Below are positions 1 through 11,592 of a stretch of 64,000 bases of DNA, in pieces (the first letter of the stretch is position 1; each line of letters starts with the position of its first letter). The DNA lies in the NCBI GenBank assembly GCA_003049485.1, contig PYST01000001.1:283484-347483 (forward strand). Reading direction: 5' to 3'. The notes under the pieces were generated by a model that was not told the origin of the DNA, did no database searches, and worked only from the letters and a program-made list of their open reading frames with translations. Origin of the DNA: Ophioceras dolichostomum. Its lineage: Eukaryota > Ascomycota > Sordariomycetes > Magnaporthales > Ophioceraceae. A program made the position numbers and the translations under genes.

Positions 1-63
1 CTCCCGGGACTGGAGATACATACATTTGTCGGATGGAGGACTAAAGACTGACATACAAGACAG

Positions 64-1724
64 CCAAACATCACCAATGGCTTTGATCGCACGTTCGGAC
101 CGGTAAGAAACATACGATACACTCACAGTTTGGAAGAGAACGAGGATGGCTGATGAGGATTTACCCCTATTAAGCAATTCTTCTACTTCAACCACTTCCC
201 CGCCGGCTCGTCCATCGACGAGCTACGCAAAGACGCGGAGCAATACGCCGACCCGACCTGGAACGCCGACTTCTACGACTCCATCTCCCCGCACGTCATC
301 AACTACGTGCCGTCCTCGTCCCGCTCCACGTTCCGGCTGAAGATCGACCTCCCACCGAACGCGAAGCGACCAATCGCCGTAAGCCCCCTCCTATCCAAAA
401 GCAGGATTCTCGGACGCCAATTCACTACCCAGCACCAGATGGCTAATGAGGTGCCTCTTGATACTCCTCGTGCCCCTTCTGCTCTCTCCTATCCATCGCT
501 CAGATCCTCACCGAAAACGGCCGCTACTTCCAAGACAACGTCTTCTCCCCCTCCACCCTGCAGTACTGGGCCCCGATCTCCACCTCCATGGGGACCGCCA
601 CCGCCACCATCCCACGCGTCGCGGCGGGGACATACCGGCTCACGGTCCTAGCCGACGGGATCTTCGGGTCGTTCGTCCAAGACGACATCGTCGTCGTCCC
701 CTCCGGCCGCACGAAGACGCACACGGCGGGCCGCTGGCGCGAGGAGTCTGCGGGGGACGAGCTGTTCCGCGTGGGATACCCGGATGGGAGCAGCGGGGAG
801 TATAGGCACGGGTCGGAGGTCGACGAGACGAAGCCGCTGAGGCCGCAGCAGTACAGGCTGTACTGGGGCAAATACGATTTCCCGTCTGATTTCCCGAATG
901 GGGTGAGGTTCAAGGTTGGGGAGAGCGACGAGGAGAGGGACCTGAACTATGTGCATTGGAGTGTATTTGGCGGGGTGGGGAACTATCGGAGGCCGGAGCC
1001 GTATTGTGGGTAGATCCCGTTGTCGTATCCCGTCCGCCGCCAACACGGCATTCCCCTTCTTCTTTCTCCCGACCTACTGGTGTTAGGTCCGCCTTGCCTT
1101 ACCCGCTCGCTCGCTCATTTATTTGTGCCCGCCCACATTCTAGATGGCAACGGCGACGTCAACAACTGGACCATCCTATTCGACGTCAAGCAGGCCCAGC
1201 TCCAGCGTATGAGGCAGGCCACCTTCACCGTCCAGCTCGCGGGCGTCAAGACGGCGGCGGGGAACACGGACGTGTACAACGCCAGCGAGCCTCACGCCAA
1301 CCTCAAGTACACTGTCAACGTCAACGGGAAGGATCTGGAGCCTTGGGTCATTCCGTGAGTAATTCACCTCTTCCCTTCCCCCCTTACACCTCTAGCCCCC
1401 TATTCCTCTTCTCCTCCTTCACTTTGTTTTCCCCCTCAACCTCCTCCTCCTCTTCCTGCCCTCTATCTACCTAGGTAGGTATGCATGTCCTGACAAGCAA
1501 AAAACCAAAAAAAAAGATACTACCACTCGAGCTCCTGCGCCGTCCGCTCAGCCGTCATCTGCTACAACGTGGCGAACAAGTTTGTCTTTCCAGCGGACCT
1601 GCTACGCGCCGGCGAGAACGCCATTGTGCTGAGCCTGCCGTACGGCGCGACGGACTACGAGTCGGCCGTGCTGCCTGGGGCGGTTTACGTACAGTACGAC
1701 GCGCTGCGGTTGGAGGTCCGATGA
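64..1724 (+). CDS. Rhamnogalacturonan lyase, PL4 family, 3' part (5' end outside window)
   Basis: Likely exons are 64-102, 175-378, 504-1005, 1144-1354 and 1517-1724. They join in phase to about 387 residues ending in TGA at 1722-1724. The family is a secreted endolyase that cuts the rhamnose-galacturonate backbone of rhamnogalacturonan I by beta-elimination. The sequence shows the end of the catalytic domain (TNGFDRTFGPQFFYFN across the first junction), then a fibronectin-III-like domain (roughly residues 80-190, motif AGTYRLTVLADGIFG), then a carbohydrate-binding-like jelly-roll domain (YVHWSVFGG, NGDVNNWTILFDV, CYNVANKFVFPADLLRAGEN). The signal peptide and most of the catalytic domain lie to the left of base 1. 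Two 3' splice sites are AAG rather than CAG/TAG (ends at 174 and 1516); the second follows an adenine tract, with a CTGAC branch point near 1488. Family assignment is from recalled similarity and is strong; exact exon borders are inference. Confidence 0.88.
1468..1481. repeat. CCTAGGTAGG-type motif inside a PL4 intron
   Basis: TACCTAGGTAGGTA, a clear copy of the dispersed motif, lies within the last intron of the PL4 gene. It contains a palindromic ACCTAGGT core followed by GGTA units. Confidence 0.85.
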
Positions 1725-2085
1725 TGGTGATAATGATAATGATTGGGTTATAGTTTTCGGGGGGGGTAGATAGTGGGGGGTGTTTGTTTTGCTAGGAATG
1801 TGCTTACCTATCTGACGATAGTTTGAGGTCTTGTTTCCTCCCATCCCTCCTTCCCTCCCTTCGTCCGGTCTCCCACAGGGACAGGGGATGCACGCTCAAC
1901 TGTGTGTCTGTCTGGGGCGCGTGGAGGACGGCGTCCGGATCGCCTCCGCGGTGGTGGTCTTGTCGCTATTTTCGCTCTCCTGTTAGAGGAACATGTTTGG
2001 TCGGAAGTCCCTCCGATGCCTGTTTCTCTCGATACGACGACGACCCTCTCTCGAGTTAGAGCATCAAATATAGTGAACGGCATAT

Positions 2086-2091
2086 AATAAA
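2086..2091 (+). terminator. Possible poly(A) signal for the PL4 gene
   Basis: AATAAA lies 362 bp after the PL4 stop codon in a locally AT-rich patch. This is a plausible 3' end element, but fungal poly(A) signals are loose and a chance match is possible. Confidence 0.25.
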
Positions 2092-2436
2092 TGTGACCGG
2101 TTGTTGCATGCGGCATCCTATTCCGTATTCTATGCAGAAAGCCGCCGCCACTCGGACGATATAAAAGCCAAACTGACATATTGGTGGCAGAAGCCACCTA
2201 TCCCTATATCCCTCAAGACTCCCCCTTGCCAGGCATGACAAAACATCTGTGGCGCTCTCTCGCTCCCCCTCCGGCATCTCCGAGACCCTTGGAATGTAGG
2301 CAGTTACGCGCGGAACGTCCTGCGACTTCCTCCTACACCTGCGTAGGTGCCCGCGACATCGGTCAAGTATCAAGTTTCCGGTGAGCGTTGCTGACGAGCG
2401 TGGTGATGTTGACCGGTTTCGAAGTCGGCTCACCTA

Positions 2437-2460
2437 GGTGGGTGGGTGGGTGGGTGGTGG
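2437..2460. repeat. (GGTG)n microsatellite
   Basis: About five to six copies of GGTG follow directly after a CACCTAGGTG motif. This is simple sequence with no gene attached. Confidence 0.9.
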
Positions 2461-5280
2461 AAAAGAGAGAAAAAGAGAAACGAGAGAACACGCCGCCGCG
2501 GCGCGGCGAATCGGACCACAGACCGGGGGGTGTATGGATTTATGGAGTAAGCTGATGAATGAATGAGGCTGGCTCGGTGGAAGCCAATTTTTTTTTTCTT
2601 TCTCCCTTCTATTCTGCTTCGGTGACAACTGTTCCAGAACTCTTCCTTTCATTTTGTTTCTGACTATTTCTCCGACGAGCCTCACACACAGAACGCACGC
2701 GCGCAAAACGCGGTCTACGCCTCAAAATACTACACCGGTCTAGCCGCGCTAATAAGTTGGAGAAAAAAAAGTTGGACCCTGATGAGACTCGCACCCCTGG
2801 AGCCCTCGGAGAGGTCCAAAGCCGTGTCCCCGGCGCCAGTGGGAACTCCGATGGGAGGGGAGAATTGCGCCCCATCATCAGCAACGATAATCCTTTTTGC
2901 GTGGCGCTGGGCAAAATCAACATATTTGGTTTTATTTCGTCTTTTTTTCTTCGTCTTTCCTTTTTTTCTTTTATCATCTGTCAGTAATTTTGTTTCGGTT
3001 TTCCTTCTCCCTTTTGAAGAGCTCTGCTGCTGCTGTTGCTGTGCCCATCCGTCGAAGAACAAGGAGTTCGTGGCGGGAGAAAGGGGAAGTGGGGGCCGGG
3101 GGACGGCTCATTCCAGGGATAAACCTTGAATCCGTCCTTGCGTCGACCTATCTCTCTCCATGGTTCACGCCCATATGTTACGAGAACGTTCCTGCGATAG
3201 CGGCCATTGAGCTCTTTTTTTCTCTTCCCTCGCTCTATCCGGCGAGGTACGTACGATCTCACTCACTGCGGCACGCGGAAGAAGCATGCCGGTTCCTGAT
3301 TGAGAGCCTGTTGGGAATGCTTCATATCCATCGATTTTGATGGCAAGGCTAGGGGGTTGGCTCTCCTCTCGTGTCTGCCTCCAGGGTATCTTCCTCTACA
3401 AAACGACGGGCAAAATACTCTCACCTGTCCGTTGATGTATCACATTTGGAAACTCTGGGAAGGGTAAGGAGGAGCCCTCCAATATATTGCCTAAGACACC
3501 CTCTCTGTTATTCTTTGTCTCCCGTCCACTCCCTTCTCCTATTGTCGGAGCCTCATCGTGCCAAGGGCTAATTAAGTCTTGTGACATTGCAGTGCCAAGA
3601 CGTCCGATATCGAAGGAAAGAGGAGAAGGACGAGGATGAGGATAAGTAGGAGGAACAGGGGTGAAACCGACCAAGCCTATTAAGCAAGGGATAGACAACA
3701 GTCCCCAGAACAGAGACAGACCTTGGTTCGCCAATATCAAGTGATGAAAGAATGCCGCGAAACTTTGTCATTCTTTTTATCTCTGCCGTCTTTTCACCGC
3801 TCTGTCAACCCACTTCGTCGTCCACGGTTGCAGTCGAGTGGCAGCATTTTCATCCCGTCGTTTTTCATTCACCCACTTGGGATGCATATGCGACTTCCGG
3901 AACCACACCACTTAGAGGGTGCACTGTCTGCATCCCCATCGCCCCGTCTGGGACCTATTCTGGGAGCCATTCAAGGGGGGATGAAAGTGCACCTCCTATT
4001 CCCTTTTGTCTTCCTCCCCCTTCTTCCTCCCCCTCCTCGACGCGGAATATTTCAACCACATACTCCCTCGGTCTCTGTCTTTCTCTCTCTTTCTCTCTCC
4101 ACTCTCCCCACTCTCCCCACTTCCCCTTTTCCCCCTCCCCAGGGCACGCCGTGGAAAGGGGGACGACAAGGGCGGAAGTGATGTGATGGGATGCGCTGCT
4201 GGAATGTGGTAGGTAGTAGGTGCAGACGTGAACGTGGCCGCAAAACCTCGTCACCTCCTAATCCTTCCCTCCTATTCATCCCTCGCATGATCTGCGCTAG
4301 AACGGGGGGTCGTGTGGTTCATGTTGACATATCTCCACGGCGGTTCATTATCGCAGTAGGTGGTTGTGTGGTTGGCACCCGGCCTCTCCGGGGCGACCAT
4401 TCCGCAGCCCGGGCATACTGGTACTCCTTTGGATACGCTGCCAGTCAGGGTGGCAAGTTCAGAGGAGGTCCTAGGCCGTGATCGGCGCGATATCATGTTC
4501 ACGTGGACATGGATACGGTCGCATACATCGTGACAGTAGGTAGCGGTGAGCATGCAGCACGAAGCCGTGCTGCTCCCATGCCATCTCGATCCCGCCCCTA
4601 CACATGATCGCAGACGGCATGTCTCGCGTGTTTTCCTTTTCTCTCGCGCTCGTCTTTCCTCCAATGGTGGAGCTTGTCTTTCCCATCCGCTTATCGCTCT
4701 TCCAGTCGGTACCTACGCCGTCGGGTCGGGAGGCCAAGGCTGAAAGCCACCGAGCATCTGTCTCCATGCACCGCGGCCCCTCTCTGACGTATGTGATCTG
4801 TTACCCAAGGTTGTCGAGGTAGGACAGGGGCTGAAGGGAATCGACAGGATCTCTCTTCGCCCACGTTTTTGGGGGTACATTAGAATAGAGTTACTCGTCC
4901 GTTGTGCTCCGCGGACTCTAGCGGCGTACAGACTGCCAGCCTACGTACCTAGGTAAGGTAGCCAGGTATGTATGTGCAATGCGGTGAGCCGGCCAGTATC
5001 CAAATCAAGCAAGGAGTTGTTACGGTAAGGTGGTAGGGCGGTTATGCCGTTAACGCATTATGGCTGGTGAGGAATGGACAAGGTGATCTTTGGTTTCCCT
5101 CCCTCCTACAAGGCAAATGACGACTTCTGGCCCGAGAGGGGCTGGCTAGGGCTGGCTGGGGGAGTGGGGGAGGACAGGCCACGGGTTGCGGGCTCTTGCA
5201 TGGGAATTGGCATGTCGCTTTGTCACACGACGGCTTGCATCTGTCCTCCCTCAGAAAGCAATGAGCTGTGAACCAACTGC

Positions 5281-5309
5281 CATGCTCCCATGCTCCCATG
5301 CTCCCATGC
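5281..5309. repeat. Tandem 8-bp repeat (CATGCTCC)
   Basis: CATGCTCC is repeated three and a half times head to tail in non-coding sequence. Confidence 0.9.
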
Positions 5310-6612
5310 AATCCACGCCATCCTTCACGGCTTTTCATGCCGGCCGTGGGCCACGCATCTGCCGTGGTGTCATGTTGCACAAAAGTGCTCTTGGTTAGGT
5401 CCAGGACCAATTGGCGATGAACAAGTCAGCCTCATAGAGACGGCGCGGCGTTGGATTGTGGTACAATGATGCTGGCAGGGTTTTCTCTTCCTCGGCCAAG
5501 TCTAATTGAGCTCATGTTGTGACGATTTCCCATGTCTTCGCGTCCCACGATGGGGGAGGCTTGATGATCCTGTTGATTTGGTCTATCTAGGTCCCTATGT
5601 ATTCCTTCCGTTTCCCCCGCCTGTACCTAAAACACCGGAAACGAAAGACGGGAGAAGCAAAAGCAAGAGAGAGACTATCTGAGAATGTAGGCTGTGCTCA
5701 CCGACACCGGTTTCCGTGGTTAGAAAGCAATTGAGAACAGGAGAAAGAAAGAAATCAAAAAACCAGAAGCGCCTGAGCACCCTACCTCAATCGCTCGCCG
5801 GCACATTCCATCCAAACAGACGCAACTTCTCCATCCGGCTGGGATTTTTCGGCCAAATAAATTCTCTTTTTCTTCTTGCTCCCTTCCATCGTGCGTGCTT
5901 CCATTCCTTTTTTTTAATTTTTCGTGGGGATTGAGGGGCTGAAAGAGCTGACCCAGGACGTCGGGTCGGGTTCGTTGTTGGCGTGCGGCGACTGCCGAGA
6001 ATGGCCCCGCTGGGCCTGACCCTCCCTTCATTTGCTGGCGCCTTCTTTCCTTTTTTTTTTTTGCTTTTCTTTTTTCTTTTGTTTTATTTCCTTTTCTGTT
6101 CCTTTCCCCTAATTTTTTTTTCTGTGTCGTTGTTTCCCCGCCGTCGACTCCCAATCGCTGCACCCTCCTTCTTCTCCGTTGACGGTTCTCTCACAAAACG
6201 ATGACGACGACGACGATGTGTTGTTATCTTTCTCGTTCCCGCACCTGTCAGCCAGCCAGTGTCAGTAGGTTTTGTTCCGAAAGCGTGACCGAGTCGTGGG
6301 CCGTCGGGGCTGAGAAGCTTCCACTTCGGTTATTTCCTTGCACCTTTGCAGATTGAGGAACTTGGGAAGGATGTGGTAATAATAAATACCTATTCCGTTG
6401 TTTCCTGCGCCTCATCGACGCCGCCGTTCTTCTCGCCCGCGCTTTCCCACCGGCTGGGTCGGGCAATATTGGATGGTGGATGACCCCGACCCCCGACCCC
6501 CCTCGCTTGCCCCCACGTCCACCTGGCCGCATGATTGGCGACCGCCTTCCACCTTTCACCGTCCGTCCACCTTCCAACCCCAGCCGGCGGCTGCGAGTGC
6601 GGCGTGGCCGCA

Positions 6613-6774
6613 TCAGAGGCTCTGGACGCAGGGACGACAGAGGTGGATTTTGCAATATCGGCACTCGAAGATAAACCAGTGCCCGCTCGATTGGCACATG
6701 GCGCATGTCCACTGAAGCAACGAGCTCTCGGACTTGATCATGCTGAACACGTGGGCGCAATTGGTGACCGCCAT
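6613..6774 (-). CDS. Small Cys-rich, probable zinc-binding protein (53 aa, function unknown)
   Basis: A single-exon frame starts at ATG 6774 (context ACAATGG, a good fungal start) and ends at TGA 6613-6615. After about 25 residues it shows six cysteines in three CxxC pairs: WTCAMC, then ECRYC ten residues later, then LCRPC after four more. This C-x2-C-x10-C-x2-C-x4-C-x2-C spacing with aromatic residues between the pairs (GHWFIFEC) suggests a compact zinc-binding fold. I recall similar short uncharacterised proteins in other Sordariomycetes, but cannot name a family. The same frame stays open upstream to about 6912 and contains four more cysteines, so an upstream exon or longer form is possible. 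It sits alone in a 15 kb gene-poor region. The Cys pattern is seen directly; metal binding is inference. Confidence 0.5.
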   Translation of the reverse strand: MAVTNCAHVFSMIKSESSLLQWTCAMCQSSGHWFIFECRYCKIHLCRPCVQSL

Positions 6775-9700
6775 TGTCGCTATTTTTTTTGCCGCCCGCT
6801 TGCAAGAAGGTGGAAACCCCTGGCAAAGAGCGCAGTGGTGACGTAAGGCTGGTTCTTCAAAACAGACGCAACAGAGGCGTCCCTTCGCGCGGGATATGTG
6901 ACCCCCAAACAACTATCAGCCTGCGGAGATTCGTTAGCAAGCTAGGTAATCACGATGACCTCGGGAGGCCCTTGTCGTGGGGGTCTATCAGCGGTGTGGA
7001 CCTGGATCTTGTGGCGCTCTTACCTGGGCCTAGAAGCCTTGGAAGCCAGGTGTCGGTTATGAGGCTTTGGGGAACAGCTGAAACACCCTGGGCGGTCGAT
7101 GTGATTGTGGCGGAGAGGAATCCAAAGAACAACCTAGATATCTCTGTTTTTGGTCCAGGATGTCGCGAGGGAGGTCTCAGGCCGTTGATGAGAGTTTGAT
7201 GAGAGTTTGATGCCAAGATGGGATGGATGGGGAAACGCAGGCCTGTTCCAAACTTTTGCTGAAGTGCAAACGTTTATGTGTGAAGGCGACAGGTAGGCTG
7301 GTTGCGGGAGACAATGGGGAAGGACGGCACGGGTCGAAGAAAGTGCGTTTGTCCGGCCTGCTCGCACTGGAATGTCACAAGTCCAACAAACGGGAAGAAG
7401 TGACAAGTGACGGGAGGAGAGGGTCACGGGGGAGTCACGGGGAAGTCACAGGATTTTGACGAAGACAACAACCGGAGGGCAGGAGGTGAAAGGCGCAAAG
7501 ACAGACGGCCCGGCTAAGAATGCGTTGTGTGAAGTGGGATACGAAGGTTTGCTGGCGAGCTAAAAGTAAAGGACGGTATATTTGTGTTTCTGCGTGTATT
7601 TGTGCGTGGTGTTTGTGCCATGTGAGGAGTGGCCAGGAAGGCAGAGTGAATCTCAGGGCGGGCAGGTGAGGGTGATTTGTATGCGGTCATACTCGGGGTG
7701 AGAGCGGTATGACGAGGCGTGCGTGGAGGAGCATATCCGGCCACCTCAGAGGAGGGGATCCATAATATTCGATGGATCGTAACAGGGGATGTGACCTATG
7801 TGATGGGAAGACGAAAGCAAGTGAGCCCGTATCTCTACCACAGGTACATGCGTAGCGGGAGTGGTGTGAACGAGCAAGCAAGGCAGGGTAAGGAGGGTGG
7901 CCTTGTGGATGTGAGAGACGGCAGAGACATGACCGGGGTCGTAGATGGGTGTGCTCGGCAGGAAAAGGAAAAGGATGATAGGATAGAAAAAGAGAAGGAG
8001 AAAAAGGGAACCAAAAGACGTAGAGTTTGGCTAGAGGAACGCCAGCATTTTGGGTCAGCCGGGTCTGAGTACGCGGAATAGGTCAGGTCAGCAAGGGTAG
8101 GTCGGCTTGCGCAGCGTTGCTTTGCGTTTTGGTTTTGCGTTTTGCGTGGGAGTGGTGGATGTTATGGGTGGACGGTGTGGATGCGTCCTGGGGCCTCCTG
8201 GGGGCTCCTGGGGGCTCCCAGTGCTCCCGGATGCTTCGTACCTAGGTGGTCTCTTGGGCTCTTGGAGCATTGTGGATGGAGCCTCTGTCGAGGCGGCTAG
8301 TGGGCGGGAGCGTGGGGTGTAAGTTGACTGGTCGGGTCCGTTTGGTAACTTTGGTTCGTCGGCGGCGGCGAGCGGTCCCAAAAATCTGATTTCGGGACAT
8401 GGAGAATGGCCCGACTCTTGCTGCAGACGAACGGCTGATGTGGAGTGAGCACCAGAGGCTTGACAGCCGTGCTAGCACCTGGACAAGGAGGGCAGAGGTG
8501 GAGACACAAAATTACTCGCTCGAGCGTGCTCCAGTGCCTGGGCCAGTGGGCTCTCAGTGGACTCCTTGATGTGGCCCCTGGTCTGGCGGAACGGCATGTA
8601 TGACACGTGCTAGCTGGGCATCATTGCCATAGCGGCGGACCTTGATGGAAGGGAGATCCTTCTATCAAACCTTCCATCATCCCAACTAGCTGTCAGTGTC
8701 CACACCTAATGGTAGGGCAGGGGGCCATCCTGGAGCCACGACAGAGCCGTGTAGCAGCCGGGAGTGTCGAGAACTTGGCAATAATTACTGAGCAAGTTAT
8801 CACCGGCCTAGCAGGCGTTTGTTCGGGGCCGATAGGACTGAACTCTGAAGATGAAACGCCTTCTATAGCATCCGGACTCCAATTCAAGCAGAAAGAGAGG
8901 CTGTTATGCCGAGATTTCATCCTCTGAAATAAATGTGTGCCCTCCCAATAGAAGACTGCAGCTGCTCTGCAGTCCACAGTCGTAGTGGTGGGAGCCGATC
9001 ATTTAAGCTGGCAAGGGATTCCTGACCGGGTTATTCCCTCGGGAACTCGGTGCTACAGGAGCGTGCAAATAACCCGCTGTAAGACACGCCCGGCATCACA
9101 CTGCCTGCCTACCTACCTACCTACCTAAGGTACCTAACCTACCCTACCTCTATTACTGCCTAGAAGCGGGAAAGGTCATAGAGAGAAGGTGATGTAAGAC
9201 GGCAGCAGATTGGCAGTGATGCACGTTGTGGTGCAAGTAAAAAGGAGCACATACCAAGGGGGAGCTGCTGTTGACATGAAGTCAGGTAAGTGGGTGTGTG
9301 AACATGCATGTGCATGTGTGCCGGTTTGCGGTCAGCACATGCAGCAACTCCGCACCACACCCCCTTGTTGACGTGCCGTGTGCGAGTTACCCAAATGGGG
9401 ACCATGCCTGCATCGGTTGGCTGACAGCGACCGCTTCCGGAGGTATAAGAACGGTTGCTAACGTCCAAATTGGTGGGCTCCTCAACGGCTAAAACCTTGG
9501 TTACGATCCTCTCCTCGCTTGTTGGAGGTGCATGCGGTGTGGACGTATCCGTCTCTGGACGACCTTTTATGGCTGTCGATGGACATAGGAAGCTGAATAA
9601 CAGTACCTACGTCTACCTAGCCTATCTACCTAGGTACTTACTACGTACCTACTCTCATGTCCAATCTGTAGTGTTGATAACAAATTAGAAAATGCGTGCC

Positions 9701-11225
9701 GTCGAAGCCTGCCCTCATCCAGGACCCAGCCGTCACCAGGTGTTGCCAGCAATGCGCCATCCTAGGAATGTGGATGGTGAGCCGGCAAACGCTAGATTCT
9801 GGTGCGAATAGGGCAGGGCGCGGGAGTCGGCGTTTCGGCACGCTTTTAGAGCCTCAGACGTACAGAAACCGCCACTGCTGCCCTCAACTTGGTTAACTTC
9901 CGCGAACTCCACAGGACTCACGGCCTTTCCTTGAGTCCTTTCCGTTAGTCCGCGAATGAGCGTTCGTCGAGACATCTGGAAGATAGTGATGGTTCATCAA
10001 GGGTAAATTTCGGAATGCCCTGTAATAAATCGGACTCCCAGGAACGGATCTGGTTGTGGGCAGCATGGTAATACTGGCTGCCACACAGGCACACACTTAT
10101 TACAGAACTGGCTGACGAGGGAGGGGTAACATAAGCTCGCTATCTGCAAGCAGTGGAGAGTGAAGGAGGGGCAATGGGGTTTCTGGAAAGCGACCAGGGG
10201 CGGCGAAGCGGAAGAGGAGGGACGGAGGCTTGGAAATGGGAAGTGATGAGGAGGAGCCCAATCAACCAAGCCATGGTGATATGGTGGTCCTTGTCCACAT
10301 CGGCCAGGAGTTACTGTTTGCTGGCTGGTCTAGCAGCCTCATCGTTTCAAGCTAGCAACCCAGAGAGCAAAGACTCCGAAATGGAGGAGGTCGAAGAGGT
10401 TGACGAGGAGGTCCAAGGGCGTCCAAGGGCCAGCAGGCGTCCATCAGTGCTCCGGTCGTCCCCAAGAACCCATTCCTCCTCATATCTGTCCCCACTTCCT
10501 GTCTTTTTTGCAGCCGGACTCCACCATCCAATGCACCCATCACATCATGTCAAACCGCCGATCGCCCCAGCGTGCGTGCATCAACGATAGCACTGGGAGG
10601 CACTAGAGCTGGCTCCACCTAGAAAAGTGGTAGGCACCTCTTCAGGACTGGAGCAACTGGAGCGACCGGAGCGAACGAGGCTCGCGAACCCACCCGCCGA
10701 ACTCGGTGAACACTTTGCCGGACGGTCGGGACCTCCTCCGCCGTACGCGAACCGAGGATTTCATTCATGTCCTCGTTTGAGATGGAAGATGGAACTGGAG
10801 AGCAACTCCATTCCATCAAGTTCGACCCGCCAGAGTCTGAAGGTGCCTGAACCTAGTGCAGTCAGACTGAGACTCAGTTTTGCAAATACTCGAACTGGCT
10901 TCTTGGCTTCCATGAGATACCGGTACGGGCCATCCATGCCAGGCAGAACTCGGGAGGTTTCAGAGTCTGATCGTTCCTCAGGGCCTACCTTGGGGAGACT
11001 GCCGATTGGCGACTCGGGTGTTTGTTCTTCCATTTCTGTCTTGCAGGCGTCGCATGTCAGCAACTGCAAGCAATAACAAGCCACTAATAAGGTCCAGCAC
11101 ACGTGTGAAGAACCCCACCGCAACAACCGACACTCCAGGTACCAAGAGGTACCAATCCCCTAAAATGCCTGCTACAGTGGCCGCCTGCCTAACCCCCTCC
11201 TTTGAAACTCAGGCCACCCCCAATT

Positions 11226-11262
11226 CTACCACTCCCACTACCACCACTACCACTACCACCAC
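11226..11262. repeat. ACC/ACT trinucleotide-type simple repeat
   Basis: A run of alternating CCA and CTA triplets lies in non-coding sequence. Confidence 0.85.
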
Positions 11263-11544
11263 GGGCGGCACTCGCCCAGGCCTTCCCCCCCTCCCTTCAT
11301 TCTCTCATCTTCCCACCCTCCCGCTCTCTGCCATTAGTAGTCGCCCATTATCACAATAGCCGAGCTCAGGCATAGGGCAAGCAAAGGGCCAAGGGAGATC
11401 TGTACTGGATATGATTTCATCCCAACATCAGCCATCGCCAAAACCCCCCATGATCCCACGATCAGCCAAAAACCCCCGAGCAAAAAGGGCAGGTCCAGCC
11501 CTTCCCGTCCTTCATTTCCCGGGTCGCTTGCTCAGCAACGTCAA

Positions 11545-11592
11545 ATTGAGGTCAAATGGAGGTCAAATGGAGGTCAAACGGAGGTTAAATGG
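11545..11592. repeat. 11-bp tandem repeat containing AGGTCAA
   Basis: Four slightly diverged copies of ATGGAGGTCAA stand head to tail, differing by single bases (ATTG, ATGG, ATGG, ACGG; the last copy has GGTTAA). The length and near-perfect copies point to slippage or a tandem binding-site array. Confidence 0.85.

Larger units (their letters stand above)
1725..6612. other. Gene-poor intergenic stretch
   Basis: No convincing coding exon was seen. Open frames here are short, overlap on several frames and are mostly translations of pyrimidine or purine tracts. Contents include a GGTG tetranucleotide run near 2437-2460, long T- and C-rich tracts near 2920-3000, 4066-4142 and 6045-6125, an 8-bp tandem repeat at 5281-5309, and CCTAGGTAGG-type motifs near 2431 and 4945. 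Confidence 0.6.

Noticed and set aside
6248..6826. 192-codon minus-strand frame overlapping the Cys-rich gene
   Set aside because: It is the alternate frame of the same strand; the Cys-rich frame has the regular CxxC pattern and a better start.
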